NCBI RefSeq assembly: GCF_015477775.1
Contig: NZ_JADLQO010000014.1
Location: forward strand, 1-64,000
Direction of reading: 5' to 3'
Length of the DNA: 64,000 nt
Source: Nocardia abscessus
GTDB taxonomy: Bacteria; Actinomycetota; Actinomycetes; Mycobacteriales; Mycobacteriaceae
Position numbers and translations under genes: made by a program. The notes beneath the pieces are model-generated. The model made no database searches. It saw only the letters and a program-made list of their open reading frames with translations, and had not been told where the DNA came from. Of this stretch, positions 8,215 to 16,237 are shown piece by piece (the stretch's first letter is position 1; each line of letters begins with the position of its first letter).

Positions 8215-9351
8215 TCAGCAGGCCGGGCTGCTTTTCATTCGGCCCGCGAGCCAATGCCGCAATTGTTCGTCATAGCCGATCGGCGCGCTGCGCTGCCGCG
8301 GTTCCAGCACCTGCCGATGGGTTTCCAGCAACGGAACATCGTCGGCGACCCGGACCAACTGAGCGATCGCCAGCTGTCTGCTGGAGTACCCGGGATAGGG
8401 GTACAGGAGCAGCGAGGTGGGTGTGTAACCGCCACCGTAGTTGAGTACTCGCAGCGTCACACCGCAACTGTCACCCGACCGCAGCCGGTCGCCGAGTTCC
8501 GCCAGCTTGGGACGGTCCTCCGGATGGAAGACGTCGACGGGCCGGAAGAGATAGTCCCACCGCACCCACGGCGCGGGGTCGGTGAGCCAGTGCGAGATGC
8601 TGGTGTGCTCGAGTTGGATCACCGCCAGATGCGTACCCGCCCGGCGGTGCGCCTCACGCAATCCGATGCGCTCCAGAGTGGGCCACGCCGCGGGCGCGTT
8701 CTCCGAGGTCACGTCCTCGATCAGCCACCACGCGCCGCGCGTGCGCTCGTCGTCGCGCGCCCGGATGGTGATCCGCCACTGGGCCGGGCGTCCGAATCCG
8801 TGCACCACGGTGGTGTCGAATTGCATTCGCTCACCGGGCTTGGGGTCGTAGAGCAGGTCGAGCACCTCGGCGTGCCGATCGAAACTCGAGACCCGGTGGA
8901 ACAGTTCCGCTATCGACATCCTCGGGACGTACTGTTCGGCGGTGCTGCCGGACAGCCGCGTGATGCCGCTGGGTTGCTGGATCGTCTGACTGCTCAGGTC
9001 CCAGATGGCGCCTACCGCGGGGCGCGGCACGGCCACGCGCTCCGAGGCAGGGCCGAGCCACAGTCGCACCGCGTGCACGTCGCCGGCCGGGCCGAAGATC
9101 GGACGGATGAGTAGCTGGTGCCGTCCCGCGCGCGTCTGAATGGCCAGGTCGACATCCCGCGCCTGGTCGTGCGCGGTATGGATCGCCTCCGTCAGGCCCG
9201 CCGTCGTCAGCTTGTCGTACAACGCAGGCGTTTTGGACAGCGTCCGCTGCAACACCCGCTGCCAGTTCGCGAACTCACGCGGTGCATCCCCCACCGAGGC
9301 CACGGACATGCCGTCCGGCGCCAACGTCTCGATCGTCACCCATGGAATCAC
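8215..9351 (-). CDS. Tandem PAS-like regulatory protein at the head of the T4SS-like locus
   Basis: 378 residues, soluble, GTG start, no signal peptide. Two PAS-fold-like halves can be made out: residues about 45-190 with a strand-rich RIFGPAGDVHAVRLW segment and about 200-330 with DYLFRPVDVFHPEDRPKLAEL, a motif pattern seen in mycobacterial and nocardial PAS-like proteins filed as DUF5593/DUF5628. No HTH, kinase or cyclase domain is present. It is the first gene of the co-directional run, 16 nt before the tcpC-like gene, so a sensory or regulatory role for the transfer locus is a reasonable inference. The domain-family name is recalled and not verified. Confidence 0.75.
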   Translation of the reverse strand: MIPWVTIETLAPDGMSVASVGDAPREFANWQRVLQRTLSKTPALYDKLTTAGLTEAIHTAHDQARDVDLAIQTRAGRHQLLIRPIFGPAGDVHAVRLWLGPASERVAVPRPAVGAIWDLSSQTIQQPSGITRLSGSTAEQYVPRMSIAELFHRVSSFDRHAEVLDLLYDPKPGERMQFDTTVVHGFGRPAQWRITIRARDDERTRGAWWLIEDVTSENAPAAWPTLERIGLREAHRRAGTHLAVIQLEHTSISHWLTDPAPWVRWDYLFRPVDVFHPEDRPKLAELGDRLRSGDSCGVTLRVLNYGGGYTPTSLLLYPYPGYSSRQLAIAQLVRVADDVPLLETHRQVLEPRQRSAPIGYDEQLRHWLAGRMKSSPAC

Positions 9352-9716
9352 TGCGCCACTTCGCTTCGCACTTGCCCGACCAGCCGTTCCTCCGGGTCCG
9401 CCTCAACCCGGATGAGACATCTTGTGACTCAGGCAATGTACCGTTATTTAGCGGCTCAATCAACTCGTGAGAGAACCGTCTGTTCTCATGAAGTCTCCGT
9501 CATGTTCATGGGAAACACGCAGGCGTGTTCATTTTGTTCACGTTAAGTTCGGTCGAGCCGCGCTCGTACCGGCGCGCAGCGCAACGGCACATCCGCTGCA
9601 AACCGGCGCACAAGATCAACAGCAGCCGTCATCCGAGGCACGTGGCATTCGCGTAGCTAATTTCGCACGCAGCCGGAATGCCGTCCAGCCCAAGGCTTAT
9701 GCGGTTTCGCGATAGA
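9352..9716. other. Intergenic control region between T4SS-like locus and ROK kinase
   Basis: This 365-bp stretch is more AT-rich than its surroundings and holds no frame with coding character. It lies upstream of the minus-strand T4SS-like locus and downstream of the ROK gene, so it should carry the promoter of the secretion locus. Repeated TGTTC elements and a perfect 7-bp inverted repeat are found inside it. Confidence 0.6.
9481..9540. promoter_or_regulatory. Cluster of TGTTC repeats and AACACGC inverted repeat
   Basis: Four TGTTC elements start at 9481, 9503, 9526 and 9535, spaced 22, 23 and 9 bp, close to two, two and one helical turns. A perfect inverted repeat AACACGC-AG-GCGTGTT spans 9514-9529. 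The cluster lies about 130 bp upstream of the first T4SS-like gene. The binding protein is unknown. Confidence 0.4.
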
Positions 9717-10610
9717 TCAGGCGTTCCTTCCGGCCAGCGCCAGCACACCAGCGCCCAGGATCGTCGCGGTGTCCCCGAGCTGCGAAGGAATCACGCGCAG
9801 TCCGGGTAGGAAGCTCAGCCTGGCATGCGTGGCGACGGCCTCGCCCAGCGGTTTCCACAACGCGGGGCCGGCTCCGGCGAGCGAGCCGCCGAGCACCACG
9901 AGGTCGATATCGAGCAATGCCGCCACCGAGGCGATCGCCCGGCCGAGCGCAGTGCCCGCCCGGCCGAGCGCCGCGGCCGGGATGTCCTCGCCCACGCGCG
10001 CGGCGTCCAGCAGCTCCCGCACCGATGTGCCCGCCCAGCCCTGCTCCCGGGCCCAGCGCACCACGGCCAAGCCGCCGGCGACCGCCTCCAGACATCCGCG
10101 CCCGCCACAGGAGCACCGATCGTCGAAGCCGGGAACCAGGACATGACCTACGTGCCCCGCGTTGCCGGTACGCCCCACCAAGCTGAAGCCGCCTACCACG
10201 ACCCCGCCGGTGATGCGATCGGAGACGCCGATCGCCACACTGTCCATCACTTCGCTCGACGCGCCGAAACCTCGCTCCGCCAGCGCCATGCAGACGCCGT
10301 CCAGCGCGAGCGGAACCTGCGCTTCCGGGAACAGCTGCCGCGCGGCTCGGACGATGCCGAAACCCGCTCGCCATTCCGGAACGTCAGCGGGAGCGATCAC
10401 CCCGGCCGCCATGTCGATCGGCCCGGCCGAAGCGATGCCGAGGGCGGTGACCTGGCCACCGCCCGCGACCTCGAGCAGTAGCTCCTGGCATCGGTCCCAG
10501 GCGCCCGTCGCCGGGATCGGGATCCTTCGGATGTCGTCGGTGCCGACATCGTCGGCGACCCTGGTCGCCGCGAAACCCGACGACCCGATCTCCAATGCCA
10601 GCACTGTCAT
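9717..10610 (-). CDS. ROK-family sugar kinase
   Basis: 297 residues. ROK proteins phosphorylate glucose, N-acetylmannosamine or related sugars with ATP. An N-terminal actin-like phosphate-binding segment LALEIGSSG is at residues 4-12. The sugar-binding region LDGVCMAL follows around 103, and the zinc-binding ROK signature C166-x-C168-G-G-x-G-C173-L-E is intact, with H153 in NAGHVGH. A short ALAGRNA tail ends the protein. There is no N-terminal HTH, so it is an enzyme rather than a ROK repressor. The substrate cannot be read from sequence. It lies 50 bp downstream of a WhiB-like gene on the same strand and may be co-transcribed with it. Confidence 0.85.
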   Translation of the reverse strand: MTVLALEIGSSGFAATRVADDVGTDDIRRIPIPATGAWDRCQELLLEVAGGGQVTALGIASAGPIDMAAGVIAPADVPEWRAGFGIVRAARQLFPEAQVPLALDGVCMALAERGFGASSEVMDSVAIGVSDRITGGVVVGGFSLVGRTGNAGHVGHVLVPGFDDRCSCGGRGCLEAVAGGLAVVRWAREQGWAGTSVRELLDAARVGEDIPAAALGRAGTALGRAIASVAALLDIDLVVLGGSLAGAGPALWKPLGEAVATHARLSFLPGLRVIPSQLGDTATILGAGVLALAGRNA

Positions 10611-10660
10611 GAGTTACACACCACCGAAGGTCTCGACGCGAAAAACTGCACGCAGCATAG

Positions 10661-11113
10661 TCACAGACCGTCGGTCCCGGTCGGCTTCAGGGGTTGCCCG
10701 AGCACGATGTGGCGACGGGGAGCGGGAAGCGTGGACACGGTGCGCAGTGGGCGAGGCCCATTGCGGATGATGCGCATGGGGCGCTTGTGGTCGATCGGGG
10801 CGGCACGGTGCCGGTCCAAGTTCTCGATGACGCCGCCGGAGTTGTCGTAGGCGACGCCGGCCCAGATCATCGCGCGGGGACCGTCGCCGCGTGCCGTGAG
10901 GGTCTGCGCCAACTGCTGGCACTGCGCGAGCAGCGGGCAACTCTGACAGGTGCGCACTGCCGCTCTCCAGGCGTCCGGATTGCCGGTGTCCATGTCCCAG
11001 TTGTCGGGGACATCGGCGCACGGGGGCCGCAGGTTCGACTTTGCCGGAATCGACGAGATCTTTGCTGACGCAATGGATCCCGTGTCCATCGGAAGGGTTC
11101 GCGTAATGCTCAT
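10661..11113 (-). CDS. Divergent WhiB-like iron-sulfur protein
   Basis: 150 residues. Wbl proteins bind a [4Fe-4S] cluster through four cysteines and regulate transcription with the housekeeping sigma factor. Here C32-x23-C56-x2-C59-x5-C65 is present, matching the Wbl cluster spacing. The usual G-V/I-W-G-G turn after the cysteines is replaced by MIWAGVAYD, and the C-terminal half (90-150) is longer and Arg/Pro-rich, so this is a non-canonical member. The start ATG 11113 is preferred because GGAG lies 6 nt upstream; a longer open frame begins 22 codons earlier without support. Divergent from the MerR gene across a 267-bp regulatory region. Confidence 0.75.
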   Translation of the reverse strand: MSITRTLPMDTGSIASAKISSIPAKSNLRPPCADVPDNWDMDTGNPDAWRAAVRTCQSCPLLAQCQQLAQTLTARGDGPRAMIWAGVAYDNSGGVIENLDRHRAAPIDHKRPMRIIRNGPRPLRTVSTLPAPRRHIVLGQPLKPTGTDGL

Positions 11114-11277
11114 AGCCATCTCCGGGGATGCCGAGCACACACCTCTGGCAGGTGCGTGGCCCATGAATCGGACGGTCATCAGGGCTGCTCAACAGTCCCC
11201 GGAACCCAGCCGCGATAAGCTGGTCTACGCACGGTAGCCCACTGTTGCCCAGCACACAACCTCTTGTGCCGCTATGT

Positions 11278-11345
11278 AACGGCTCGTTGACCTTGAAGCA
11301 ACACCCAGCTACCGTCTTTAACGGCACGTTATGAAACGGAACGTT
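11278..11345. promoter_or_regulatory. Three AACGGNNCGTT palindromes upstream of merR-family gene
   Basis: AACGGCTCGTT (11278-11288), AACGGCACGTT (11320-11330) and AACGGAACGTT (11335-11345) share the palindrome AACG-N3-CGTT. The first overlaps the predicted -35 box, and the other two lie just downstream of the -10, where bound protein would block transcription. Best read as an operator array for the adjacent MerR regulator. Confidence 0.55.
11287..11315 (+). promoter_or_regulatory. Promoter of the MerR gene
   Basis: TTGACC (11287-11292) and TACCGT (11310-11315) are separated by exactly 17 bp. TACCGT fits the actinobacterial TAnnnT -10 pattern. The start codon is about 60 nt downstream of the predicted transcription start. 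Confidence 0.55.
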
Positions 11346-11380
11346 TTCCACGGAGGCCCGACTATGGTTTCCTTTTAAAC

Positions 11381-12103
11381 ATGGCTGCAGACTCTGAATT
11401 CACGATCGACGAACTGGCACGGGCAGCCGACACCACCGTGCGCAGCGTCCGCGTGTACCACGAGCGAGGTCTCCTGCCCTCGCCGGAGGTGCGCGGGCGG
11501 ATCGGGTACTACGGGTCGGACCACCTCAACCGGCTGCAAACGATCAGCCGCCTGCTGGGGCGGGGCATGAAGCTGAACGGGATCCGGGAGTTGCTGGAAG
11601 CCTGGGACCGCGGCGACGGCCTCGCCGACGTGCTCGGGGTGAAGAACGCGAACGCAGCCGAAGCGGAGTCGGAAGCCACCACCGAACCTCAGGACAGCTA
11701 CGCCGAACTGCCGGACTACGCGAAGCAGGCGCTGGCCTCCAGCGAGGACCCGCTCGAGGCCTACCGGGTCACCAACCCGCGGTGCTGCGATCTGGCGACT
11801 CGGCTCACCGACACCGGGCTCCCGATGCAGGAGACCTTCCAGTTGGTCGAGCGCCTGCGCACCGACTGCGATCGCATCGCCGACCGCTTCGCCACCGAGT
11901 TGTTCTACCGCCTGGCCGGGCAGACCTACGAGGAATCCGCGCGGACACCGAGGGACCGCACCAAGCTGGAGACCGACCTGGCGATCGCCCGGTTGATCGT
12001 CACCCGTGCCGCTTCCGAACTGATCGATCAGGCGTTCGCCCGGCACTCCGAGTTGCCGCCGTCCTCGGTGGCCTCCGGCCCCAAGGCGCAGGCCGAGCAG
12101 TAA
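11381..12103 (+). CDS. MerR-family transcriptional regulator
   Basis: 240 residues. The N-terminal winged helix-turn-helix at about residues 6-75 (FTIDELARAADTTVRSVRVY, then GRIGYYGSDHLNRL) is a standard MerR DNA-binding domain that reads promoter operators. An extended effector region of about 150 residues follows, with no metal-binding cysteine cluster of the MerR/CueR type, so the signal is likely an organic ligand or a protein partner. Three matching palindromes in its promoter suggest autoregulation. It is divergent from the WhiB-like gene, so the shared region could control both. The ligand is unknown. Confidence 0.9.
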   Translation: MAADSEFTIDELARAADTTVRSVRVYHERGLLPSPEVRGRIGYYGSDHLNRLQTISRLLGRGMKLNGIRELLEAWDRGDGLADVLGVKNANAAEAESEATTEPQDSYAELPDYAKQALASSEDPLEAYRVTNPRCCDLATRLTDTGLPMQETFQLVERLRTDCDRIADRFATELFYRLAGQTYEESARTPRDRTKLETDLAIARLIVTRAASELIDQAFARHSELPPSSVASGPKAQAEQ

Positions 12104-12580
<477 letters not shown>

Positions 12581-12630
12581 TGGCCCTCGCGGCGGCGGGG
12601 CGGCCGCCGACGAGGATGATTGCTCCGTGG

Positions 12631-12701
<71 letters not shown>

Positions 12702-13777
12702 AGGCATACGACACCGATGGGATCGCCACGATGCCGTGTGCGATCCGACTGTACCGAACCCTGCTTCCGAAACGCCAATCAGCCCCCCGCGCAGCGAGAT
12801 CTCGCAGGTTGCCCGCCGGAGCGCTCCGGGGTTGCCGCATCCAGTCTCGCACGGTTGTCCCGCCGGCGCCGGGCGGCGCGCTGACGGAAATTTTAGAGGT
12901 TCTTTTTCATTGAAACTCTGGCGTGTCGGATTCCGGTGGGCGAAACTCGAATGACACGTGACGACCCCGTCGGGGAAGCGTGGCCCACCGCCACCTGTCA
13001 CGCCGGGAACGTCGCTCGAGGGAATTCGGATGAGGACCGCACGACTCGCCGTCACGGCCGACGCACTCGGCGTGTCGCAGAGCCGCGCCCACCGTCCCCG
13101 GAGCGAATGTTCGCGATCCGCCGCGAGCGCGAGGCCGTCCCGCGAACCCTCGGCTGATCGCGCGGCAACCTCGGCTCCGGGTGCGCCGCCTCGGCGGCCG
13201 GTGACCCGGCGCACCGCCCGGGACCACCCCGCGCAGCCGTCGGCACGCCTATGGCCACCCGCGGGCGGCGTACGCAGCGGCCCGCGCCGCGCCTGCGCGA
13301 AGACCACGAGCATGCGCCCACCGCCGCGCGACCGCTCAGAACCATCATCGGGAACACGACACGGAAGACGAGGACCTCGGGTGCGGGAACAGATTCTCGT
13401 GAAGCCGGCGGCGCTGGTTCGGTCCGGACCACCCGCCTGGCAGGCGCACCGCTGTCCGCACACCTCTTACAGCGTGTCGCCAGCGCGTCGCGGCGCGATT
13501 TTGCAGCGAACAAAGATCGGGTGTAACACCAACGCGTCGGGAACGATCACATACCCGATCGCCATTCGCGAGGTATCGAGAACACGTTGCAAATCGCCGC
13601 TTTTCGATGCCGAGTGGCTTGCTAGGATCCTTTTTGCCGGACGGGGGTATCTGGAAAGGGGGCGGTGAGCGTGCGCCGAACCAGGTGGACACAACCGCGT
13701 AGCAGTGGGAACGATCAGGGTGACGCCGGCACCTGTGTCAGTACAGGGCACCTGGGTACCGACGTCGTCCACAGCGG
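12702..13777. other. Long intergenic region without a supportable gene
   Basis: Nearly 1.1 kb lies between tRNA-Gly and the GGDEF gene. Open frames of up to 260 codons exist on both strands, but they are Arg/Pro/Ser-rich with no domain, no ribosome site and no coding-type codon bias, as expected of chance frames in GC-rich DNA. The last 200 bp are more AT-rich and may hold the promoter of the downstream gene. It could contain an unrecognised RNA or a decayed gene. Confidence 0.5.
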
Positions 13778-13786
13778 GTGAGTCCG

Positions 13787-14737
13787 ATGTCGACCGACAT
13801 CGAGCCCCCGGTAGCCGCCATGGCCCGAGCATGGGCCCGGGCGGTCTGCGCCGAGCCCGGTTGCGGCACGGTGCCCCAACAGCTGGAACCGGCGCTGGTG
13901 GAGATCGTCGAGCGCCTGCTCACGCTCGCCAGGTCCGAGCCCTTCCCGGTGCCCGAAGCACGGATGCTCGGAGCCAGGCTCGCCGAGGCGCCGTTCGACC
14001 GGATCCGGATGCTGGCCCAGGCCACGCGCTGGCTGCTCGGTTTCCCCTCCGGCGCGCCCGGTTCCCTGGTGGCCACACGCTGGCCCTTCATCGCCAGCCA
14101 GGCCATCGACAGTTACGCACAGGCGCTGCAGGAGCGGGCGCTGGCGCAGCAGGAGCAGAACCTGTCGGCCAAGGTGTCGTTGCGGGTGCAGGAGATCGCC
14201 GCGTTGCAGCACCGGCTGCGCCACGAAGCCACCCACGACGCGCTCACCGACCTGGCCAACCGGACGCTGCTGCAGGACAAGGTGCGCATCATGGCCACCG
14301 ACCCGACCCGCGGCGTCGGACTGCTGTTGATCGACCTGGACCGCTTCAAGCAGATCAACGACGGATACGGACACGCCATCGGCGACGAGGTGCTGGTCGA
14401 GCTGGCGGGCAGGCTGCGCGATGCCTGTCCCCCGGACACGGTGATCTGCCGCTACGGCGGCGACGAGTTCGTGCTGGCGACCAATCCGCACCGCAACACC
14501 CTGGGCGACCTCGCACACCGGATCGTGGCCGCACTGCGGGACCCGGTCTGGTCGTCGGCTGGGCCCGTTCCGGTCTCGGCCAGCGTCGGCACGGCCTACA
14601 ACCCGCCGGGTAGCCCGTTCGACTTCACCGATCTGCTCCGCCGCGCCGATCGCGCCATGTACTCGGCGAAGACGGCGGGCGGACGCCGCTTCGCCATCGC
14701 GGACGAGCCCGATATCGACACCGCCGTCGCGGGCTGA
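13787..14737 (+). CDS. GGDEF-domain diguanylate cyclase
   Basis: About 316 residues. Diguanylate cyclases make cyclic di-GMP from two GTP. The first 120 residues are helical without a recognised domain. A short coiled segment (about 118-150) leads into the GGDEF domain, with metal-binding DLDRFKQIND and an intact RYGGDEF active-site loop at about residues 222-228. No RxxD inhibitory site precedes the loop and no EAL domain follows, so it is predicted to be an active, product-uninhibited cyclase. No membrane segment is visible. ATG 13787 is chosen; an in-frame GTG three codons earlier has no better support. Its neighbours do not suggest a pathway. Confidence 0.9.
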   Translation: MSTDIEPPVAAMARAWARAVCAEPGCGTVPQQLEPALVEIVERLLTLARSEPFPVPEARMLGARLAEAPFDRIRMLAQATRWLLGFPSGAPGSLVATRWPFIASQAIDSYAQALQERALAQQEQNLSAKVSLRVQEIAALQHRLRHEATHDALTDLANRTLLQDKVRIMATDPTRGVGLLLIDLDRFKQINDGYGHAIGDEVLVELAGRLRDACPPDTVICRYGGDEFVLATNPHRNTLGDLAHRIVAALRDPVWSSAGPVPVSASVGTAYNPPGSPFDFTDLLRRADRAMYSAKTAGGRRFAIADEPDIDTAVAG

Positions 14738-14751
14738 CGGTCCCCGTCCGG

Positions 14752-15564
14752 TCAGCTGGGCTGGCAGGTGGGGCACCAGAAGAGATTTCGCGCCTGCATC
14801 ACCTGATGGGCGATCGGCGTGCCGCACAGCCGGCACGGCGCGCCCACGCGGCGGTAGACATAGGTGCGCGGACGATCGGGAGCATACGAGGGCTCGCCGT
14901 GATCGTGCTCGGGTCGCACCACGACCATCTTGCCGACGCGCACCCCCACTCGCATCAGCGCTACCAGATCGGTCCACATCTCGGACCATTCGCCGACCGA
15001 CAGATCCGTGCCGGGACGATGCGGCGAAATGTGATGCCGGAACAGCAGTTCGGCGCGATAGACGTTGCCGACCCCGGCGAGCACCTGCTGATCCATCAGC
15101 AGGGCGCCGATCGGTCTGCGCGAACGACGGATGCGCCGCCATGCGCGATCCGGATCGGCGCCGCGCCGCAGCGGGTCCGGGCCGAGCCGGTCGGTGAGCG
15201 CGGCGACCTCGGGCGGGAGCAGGATCTCGCACGCGGTCGGCCCGCGCAGGTCGGTGCCGAATCCCGGCTGCCCGTCCGGCCCGCCGAACAGGCGCATCCG
15301 CACCTGACCCACCGGCTCCCCCATCGGCAGCCCGGATTCGGTGAACGCTCCGTAGAGACCGAGGTGCACGTGCACGACCAGCCCGGAGTCGTAGTGGTGC
15401 AGCAGGTGTTTGCCCCACGCCTCGGACCTGGTCAGCACCCGGCCGTCCACCCGGGCCGCGCCCTCGGCGAATTTGCCCTGCGGGCTGGATACGCGCACCA
15501 CACCGCCCGCGAGGCGACGCTGATGCAGCCGCGCGAGGCGGTGCAGCGTATGTCCTTCCGGCAC
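14752..15564 (-). CDS. nei: Fpg/Nei-family DNA glycosylase/AP lyase
   Basis: 270 residues. Excises oxidised bases and nicks the abasic site. The mature N-terminus PEG begins MPEGHT, giving catalytic Pro2 and Glu3. A helix-two-turn-helix region (VLAGVGNVYRAELLF) is central, and the C-terminal zinc finger is complete: C244-x2-C247-x16-C264-x2-C267. Start ATG 15564 is fixed by the need for Pro2. It lies 23 bp downstream of rpiB on the same strand, the arrangement of Rv2464c and Rv2465c in M. tuberculosis, so it corresponds to the Nei1-type enzyme. Length is normal. Confidence 0.95.
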   Translation of the reverse strand: MPEGHTLHRLARLHQRRLAGGVVRVSSPQGKFAEGAARVDGRVLTRSEAWGKHLLHHYDSGLVVHVHLGLYGAFTESGLPMGEPVGQVRMRLFGGPDGQPGFGTDLRGPTACEILLPPEVAALTDRLGPDPLRRGADPDRAWRRIRRSRRPIGALLMDQQVLAGVGNVYRAELLFRHHISPHRPGTDLSVGEWSEMWTDLVALMRVGVRVGKMVVVRPEHDHGEPSYAPDRPRTYVYRRVGAPCRLCGTPIAHQVMQARNLFWCPTCQPS

Positions 15565-15587
15565 AGCCGGTTACAACCGCGATGCGC

Positions 15588-16061
15588 TCAGTACGCGGGA
15601 ACCGCCGGGGCGACTCCGGTCTTCTCGTACTCGGCCAGGATGTCGATGCGCCGCTGGTGGCGCTCCTCGTCCGACCACGGGGTGGTCACGAACGCGTCCA
15701 CGATGGCCAGCGCCTCCTCCGTCGAGTGCATCCGGCCGCCGATACCGATCAGCTGCGCGTTGTTGTGCTGGCGGGCCAGCTTCGCGGTCTCCACGCTCCA
15801 GGCCAGCGCGCAGCGAGCGCCGGGCACCTTGTTCGCGGCGATCTGCTCGCCGTTGCCGCTGCCGCCGAAGACCAGGCCGAGGCTGCCCGGGTCGGCGACG
15901 GTGCGGCGGGCCGCTTCGATGCAGAAGGCGGGGTAGTCGTCGAGCGCGTCGTATTCGAGCGCGCCGCAGTCGACGACCTCGTGACCCGCCTGCTCCAGAT
16001 GGGCCTTGACGTGATTCTTCAGTTCGAAACCGGCATGATCGGCACCCAGGTAAACGCGCAT
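15588..16061 (-). CDS. rpiB: Ribose-5-phosphate isomerase B
   Basis: 157 residues. Interconverts ribose 5-phosphate and ribulose 5-phosphate in the pentose phosphate pathway. MRVYLGADHAGFELK at the start and GGSGNGEQIAANK at 66-78 are family hallmarks. The Glu at 72 in GNGEQ is the actinobacterial variant catalytic base, where enterobacterial RpiB uses Cys. ATG 16061 gives family length; an ATG three codons earlier is possible, and a much longer open frame upstream is not needed. The rpiB-nei order matches M. tuberculosis. Confidence 0.95.
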   Translation of the reverse strand: MRVYLGADHAGFELKNHVKAHLEQAGHEVVDCGALEYDALDDYPAFCIEAARRTVADPGSLGLVFGGSGNGEQIAANKVPGARCALAWSVETAKLARQHNNAQLIGIGGRMHSTEEALAIVDAFVTTPWSDEERHQRRIDILAEYEKTGVAPAVPAY

Positions 16062-16237
16062 GGCAGGCATTGTGTCAGGCCGCCGCGGCGCGAACGCCAA
16101 GAGGGCGTACCCCACGATCAACACCGCGGCAGCCCTGCGCGAATCGACTGATACGCCAGTTGTGTTCGCGGCCACAGGGCCCGGCGACACGGCGGAGGCG
16201 CCGACCCCGTTCCCGGCAACTGAATAGAGTTCATCCC

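Noticed and set aside
9467..9715. 82-codon frame upstream of the ROK gene
   Set aside because: It runs through the repeat-containing control region, lacks a ribosome site and has no conserved-looking segments.
1..9716. Boundary of an integrative conjugative element at 9.35-9.7 kb
   Set aside because: No integrase, tRNA or direct repeat is seen at this edge; the nearest tRNAs are 3 kb away behind apparently unrelated genes. The element hypothesis stays open only for the other side.
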